Part shown: positions 6,874 to 9,711 of the stretch, in pieces
How the letters are laid out: each line of letters starts with the position of its first letter
Position numbering within the stretch: position 1 is the first letter of the stretch
Assembly: GCA_003223775.1 (NCBI GenBank)
Contig: QHWK01000288.1
Span: 1 to 9,711, forward strand
Source of the DNA: Acidobacteriota bacterium
Lineage (GTDB): Bacteria > Acidobacteriota > Vicinamibacteria > Vicinamibacterales > CAVVIG01
Length of the DNA stretch: 9,711 nucleotides
Direction of reading: 5' to 3'
Made by a program: the position numbers and the translations under genes
The notes under the pieces: generated by a model
Seen by the model: only the letters and a program-made list of their open reading frames with translations
Databases searched by the model: none
Told to the model about the DNA's origin: nothing

Positions 6874-8736
6874 TCAGAGCAGCGGCTTGACGCGTGCGAG
6901 CAGGCGCTGGAACTCCGGCGCCTGCCGCACCGCTTCGAACTCCGGCTCGACCTGCAGGAACACCATCCACCCGGACCGATCCGCGAGCGCCCGCTCGAGC
7001 GATGCCATCATCGCGTCGCGATCGCCCAGGCCCGCCGCAATCAGCGCTCCGTGATACGGCGAGGTGTAATGATCGCGGCTCTCGAGATCGAGCTCGCGGC
7101 GAATCGATTCCGCCTGCGCGCGATTGCCTGCCGTCGCGTAGCCGTAGGCCAGATGCGCCCGCATGTAGGCGCTGTTGCCCGAGAGCGCCACCGCGCGCCG
7201 CAGTTCCTCGATCTGTTGGCGCGCGTCGCCTTTCGCGCGGTAGCACTGCGCCAGCCCCCAGTGCGCGACGCCGAACTCCGGGTTGGTCTCGAGCGTCTTC
7301 CGGAAGACAGCGGTTGCCTCGTCGATCCGTCCGGCGTACCAGTAACGGATCGCGAGCGACGTGCCGGCGATCGCCGACAGTGGATCGAGATCCATCGCGA
7401 TGCGCGCCTCGCGGATCGCCTCGTCGAGCCGCCCCATTGTCGTCAACGTGCTCGAGTAGTACTGATGCGCTTGCACCGAGCTCGGGTTCAGCCGAATCGC
7501 CTCGAGCACTTCGCGCTCAGATCCGATGAGGTCCCAGTCGTAATCGAGCTTCACCATCGACAACACGCCGTGCGCCTCGGACGACTGCGGATCGAGCGCG
7601 AGCGCGCGCTCGGCGCCGTCCTTCGCTTTCCGCAGCAGATCGGCCGGCTGTTCGACTTCCCAGCCGGGTGCGCCGAGCAGCCGGTAGCAGTCGGCGAGCC
7701 CCGCATGCGCCGGAGCGTAGGTCGGGGACCGCCCCTTCTCGGCTCGCGGACGCTTCAGCGCGAGCGTGAGAGAGTGCGCGATCTTCATCGCCACTTCGCT
7801 CTGGATGGCGAGCACATCGGACACGTCGCGGTCGTAGCGCTCGGCCCACAGGTTTGTCATGTCGGTCGCCTGCACCAGCTGCGCGGTAATCCGGATCCGG
7901 CTGCCGGCGCGGCGGATGCTGCCCTCGAGGACGTAATCGACGCCAAGCTCCTGGCGAATCTGCCCGATACTCTTCTTCGCATTCTTGTACAGCCGCGTCG
8001 TCGTCCTCGCGATGACGCCGAGGTGATCGGGATCGAGCTTGCCGAGCTCGGCGATCATCTCCTCGGTGAAGCCGTCGCTGAAGAAGTCCTGGTCGGCGTC
8101 GGTGCTCAGGTTCTCGAACGGCAGCACCGCCAGGGTCATCTTCGTCGTGCCGGGCGCGGGCGTCCGCACAATACGGAGATACAGGGTCGCGAACACGACC
8201 GCGACTGCAAGCGCGCTGAATGCGAGAAGCAGCACGATTCGCGAGGGCCGCGAGACGACGATCCACGGCACGATTGGGAGCCTCGTCGCGACGTCGGGTT
8301 CCGTGGCGGGAAGCGGAGCGGGTTCAGGCAGAGAGACCGGCGGTCGCGCACTGGGAGCGGTGCCGACCGCCGGCGCCCCGACGGCGGAACCGGTCTGGAC
8401 GACGTGAATCGGCGCGACGAAGCGGTAGCCGCGCCGCGGGAGCGTCTCGATGAAGCGTGGATTTTCGGCCGAATCCCCGAGCGCTTCCCGCAACCGGTTC
8501 ATCGCGGAGTTCAAACCGTGATCGAAATCGACGAACGTGTCGGCCGGCCAGAGCTGCTGGCGCAGCTCGTCGCGGCTGATGACGTCGCCGGCCCGCTCGA
8601 GCAGGAGCAGCAGGATATCGAACGGCCGGCCGCGGAGGCGGAGCGGCCGCCCCTGTTTGCGCAGCTCACCGGTCCTCGCGTCGGCTTCGAAGAGGCCGAA
8701 TCGATAGACCGTCTTCGCCGCAGATGGGTCGGGCAT
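6874..8736 (-). CDS. Winged-helix DNA-binding, membrane-spanning TolB/CyaB-like TPR regulator
   Basis: This 620-residue protein has four parts. Residues 8-110 form an OmpR/PhoB-type winged helix (RGRPFDILLLLLERAG, RDELRQQLWP, HGLNSAMNRLREALGD, IETLPRRGYRFVAPI). A proline-rich linker follows, then one membrane helix at about 166-189. Residues 200-320 are the TolB/adenylate-cyclase-associated domain (LAVLPFENLS, DFFSDGFTEEMIAEL, GVDYVLEGSIRR). TPR repeats run from about 338 to the end. The layout resembles ToxR/CadC-type membrane regulators, with DNA binding inside and sensing outside; its signal and targets are unknown. Between LALK (328) and PTYAPAHAGLADCY (337-351) only about nine residues occur, whereas relatives I recall have some 50 more, including a YLKGR-like motif. 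No good ribosome binding site precedes ATG 8736. It is divergent from the sigma factor gene. Confidence 0.87.
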   Translation of the reverse strand: MPDPSAAKTVYRFGLFEADARTGELRKQGRPLRLRGRPFDILLLLLERAGDVISRDELRQQLWPADTFVDFDHGLNSAMNRLREALGDSAENPRFIETLPRRGYRFVAPIHVVQTGSAVGAPAVGTAPSARPPVSLPEPAPLPATEPDVATRLPIVPWIVVSRPSRIVLLLAFSALAVAVVFATLYLRIVRTPAPGTTKMTLAVLPFENLSTDADQDFFSDGFTEEMIAELGKLDPDHLGVIARTTTRLYKNAKKSIGQIRQELGVDYVLEGSIRRAGSRIRITAQLVQATDMTNLWAERYDRDVSDVLAIQSEVAMKIAHSLTLALKRPRAEKGRSPTYAPAHAGLADCYRLLGAPGWEVEQPADLLRKAKDGAERALALDPQSSEAHGVLSMVKLDYDWDLIGSEREVLEAIRLNPSSVQAHQYYSSTLTTMGRLDEAIREARIAMDLDPLSAIAGTSLAIRYWYAGRIDEATAVFRKTLETNPEFGVAHWGLAQCYRAKGDARQQIEELRRAVALSGNSAYMRAHLAYGYATAGNRAQAESIRRELDLESRDHYTSPYHGALIAAGLGDRDAMMASLERALADRSGWMVFLQVEPEFEAVRQAPEFQRLLARVKPLL

Positions 8737-8757
8737 AGTCAGTAGACGGTGCGGCTG

Positions 8758-8786
8758 ATTCTATTCCGCTTGAGATCGCTCAACAA
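8758..8786 (-). promoter_or_regulatory. Candidate sigma70-type promoter for the winged-helix/TPR gene
   Basis: On the minus strand, TTGTTG (8781-8786) is followed after exactly 17 nt by TAGAAT (8758-8763), a 5-of-6 match to the -10 consensus; the -35 matches only 3 of 6. Transcription would begin near 8751, leaving a leader of about 15 nt before the ATG at 8736. The -35 overlaps inverted repeats. This is an eye-scored prediction in a GC-rich genome whose own consensus is unknown. Confidence 0.4.
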
Positions 8787-8804
8787 GTCCCGCATCGTGA
8801 GCGA
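8770..8804. promoter_or_regulatory. Candidate operator: overlapping inverted repeats between divergent genes
   Basis: TTGAG-ATCG-CTCAA (8770-8783) is a palindrome with 5-bp arms. Overlapping it, TCGCTCA (8776-8782) is the exact reverse complement of TGAGCGA (8798-8804), giving a second, wider inverted repeat with a 15-bp centre. Both sit on or next to the -35 of the minus-strand promoter candidate. This placement would suit autoregulation by the winged-helix protein or control by the sigma factor's system, but no binding protein can be assigned. Confidence 0.35.
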
Positions 8805-8849
8805 CTTACCGAGTGAGGTGCAAGCGAGCGGCGATTGTCCGCGGTTGCA

Positions 8850-8878
8850 TTGAGACTCCGGTCGCGGCTGCGTAGATT
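8850..8878 (+). promoter_or_regulatory. Candidate sigma70-type promoter for the ECF sigma factor gene
   Basis: TTGAGA (8850-8855, 5 of 6 matches to TTGACA) and TAGATT (8873-8878, 4 of 6 matches to TATAAT) are separated by exactly 17 nt. Predicted initiation near 8885 leaves a very short leader holding the Shine-Dalgarno sequence GGAGGG at 8889-8894, 4 nt before the ATG at 8899. The agreement of spacing and leader makes this the best promoter candidate in the window. Confidence 0.5.
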
Positions 8879-8898
8879 CAGGCGCATCGGAGGGCGAG

Positions 8899-9498
8899 AT
8901 GGAAGCGCTTGGCGACGCGGCACTGATTGCGAGGCTGAGGGCGGGTGACGCGGACGCGTTCGAAGAGCTCGTGCGCACCTACGGAGGCCGGCTGCTGGCC
9001 GTTGCCCGCCGGTTCGTTCGCAACGAGTCGGACGCTCAGGACATCACCCAGGCCGCGTACCTGAGCGCGTTCCGCGCCCTGCCCCAGTTCGAGGGCGGGT
9101 GCCAATTGTCCACCTGGCTGCACCGGATCGTCGTCAACACGGCGCTGATGAAGCTGCGGACCCGCCGGCGCAAGCCGGAGGAGTCAATCGAGGAATTGCT
9201 CCCGGCCTTCCTGGAAGACGGTCATCACGTCGAGCAGTTCTCCGACTGGGCGACGCCGGCCGACGCGCTGCTCGAACGGAAGGAGACGCGAGCGACGGTT
9301 CGCGCCTGCATCGCCCAACTGCCCGACAACTACCGCGAGGTGCTGATGCTGCGCGACATCGAGGAGCTGCCGACGCAGGAAGTGGCGCAGCTGCTCAACC
9401 TGACGCCGACGGCGGTCAAAGTGCGGCTGCACCGGGCGCGGCAGGCGCTCTCGACGCTGCTGCGCAAAGAGTACGCGCCGTCGTTCGTAACGGTGTAA
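8899..9498 (+). CDS. ECF-type RNA polymerase sigma factor
   Basis: This 199-residue protein has the two-domain plan of sigma70-family ECF factors. Region 2 (about 18-90) contains FEELVRTYGGRLLAVARRFV, the core-binding stretch DAQDITQAAYLSAFRAL and TWLHRIVVNTALMKLR. Region 4 (about 133-190) contains LPDNYREVLMLRDIEELP followed by the -35-recognising helix-turn-helix (VAQLLNLTPTAVKVRLHRARQAL). Length is normal and no segment is missing. GGAGGG upstream and a promoter candidate support the start at 8899. The genes it controls cannot be read from the sequence. The usual neighbour of such factors, a zinc-finger anti-sigma gene, is not immediately downstream; a different gene starts 25 nt after the stop. 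It may therefore be controlled by an anti-sigma encoded elsewhere, or by transcription. Confidence 0.93.
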   Translation: MEALGDAALIARLRAGDADAFEELVRTYGGRLLAVARRFVRNESDAQDITQAAYLSAFRALPQFEGGCQLSTWLHRIVVNTALMKLRTRRRKPEESIEELLPAFLEDGHHVEQFSDWATPADALLERKETRATVRACIAQLPDNYREVLMLRDIEELPTQEVAQLLNLTPTAVKVRLHRARQALSTLLRKEYAPSFVTV

Positions 9499-9523
9499 GG
9501 CGGCCGGCATCGAAGCTGCGAAC

Positions 9524-9711
9524 ATGCTCCGCGATCCCTTTGCGCTCGACGATCTGCCCGCGGCGATCAGGCCGCTGTTGAATTGGACGCTCGCGCTGCG
9601 CGACTACCGCGCGCTCTATCGAGAGGTGACGCGGCCGCGCGATCTGCGCCTCGCGACGCTCCCGTTCGAGCGACGCGTGCTCGGTGCGCTCGATATCCAG
9701 GTCGAGGCGCC
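9524..9711 (+). CDS. Start of a gene, possibly a lysophospholipid acyltransferase; cut by the right edge
   Basis: An open frame runs from ATG 9524 to the window end, giving 62 complete codons (MLRDPFALDDLPAAIRPLLN at the start, FERRVLGALDIQVEA at the end). It lies 25 nt after the sigma factor stop on the same strand, so the two may be co-transcribed. The segment ending in LGALDIQVEA resembles the region preceding the NHP/HxxxxD acyltransferase core in PlsC-like or hemolysin-associated acyltransferases, but the catalytic motif would lie beyond the edge and is not visible. The ribosome binding site is weak, so the exact start is uncertain. Confidence 0.5.
   Translation, partial: MLRDPFALDDLPAAIRPLLNWTLALRDYRALYREVTRPRDLRLATLPFERRVLGALDIQVEA

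Noticed and set aside
6870..6886. CCGCT/AGCGG hairpin between the convergent DM13-like and winged-helix genes as a terminator
   Set aside because: The stem is only 5 bp, there is no T-tract, and it overlaps coding sequence of the minus-strand gene.

Overview
The window is GC-rich bacterial chromosome, densely coding, with codons strongly biased to G or C in third position. The best clue to the organism is the minus-strand protein at 6874-8736: an OmpR-type winged helix, one membrane segment, a TolB/CyaB-like 'FENLS...FFSDGFTEE' domain and TPRs. This architecture is greatly expanded in soil Acidobacteriota, especially Vicinamibacteria. I infer that group; Rokubacteria or another soil phylum is possible. 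No tRNA, rRNA, CRISPR array, insertion sequence or integrase was seen.

Layout, left to right. (1) Minus strand, 1-3016: a type II NADH dehydrogenase (NDH-2) followed, with a 14-nt overlap, by a glycogen-debranching-type amylo-alpha-1,6-glucosidase. The glucosidase is broken near 481 by an internal loss and a frame change and runs off the left edge. (2) Plus strand, 3114-6414: an operon-like run of an aquaporin-family channel, a GMC flavin oxidoreductase with a CX2CX2CX4C cysteine cluster, and an exported double VOC-domain protein. Both gene junctions are ATGA start/stop overlaps. (3) 6534-6857, plus: a small exported DM13-like protein with a very strong ribosome binding site. (4) 6874-8736, minus: the winged-helix/TPR regulator, convergent with the DM13-like gene. 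(5) 8899-9498, plus: an ECF sigma factor, divergent from the regulator across a 162-bp region with facing promoter candidates and inverted repeats. (6) From 9524: the start of a gene, perhaps a lysophospholipid acyltransferase, cut by the right edge.

The genes of regions 1-4 suggest a redox and carbohydrate neighbourhood: NADH oxidation into the quinone pool, flavin-dependent alcohol or sugar oxidation, a small-solute or water channel, an exported metalloenzyme-fold protein and a DM13-like redox protein. Their cooperation is inferred from proximity only.

The most unusual observation is that four genes (debranching enzyme, GMC oxidoreductase, DM13-like protein, winged-helix/TPR regulator) each appear to lack one internal block of roughly 25-55 residues from an otherwise well-conserved domain. 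The flanks join directly and only the debranching enzyme is thrown out of frame. The other genes look full length. Either the assembly dropped short segments or the locus has suffered several small deletions. Family comparisons here are from memory, not from an alignment.
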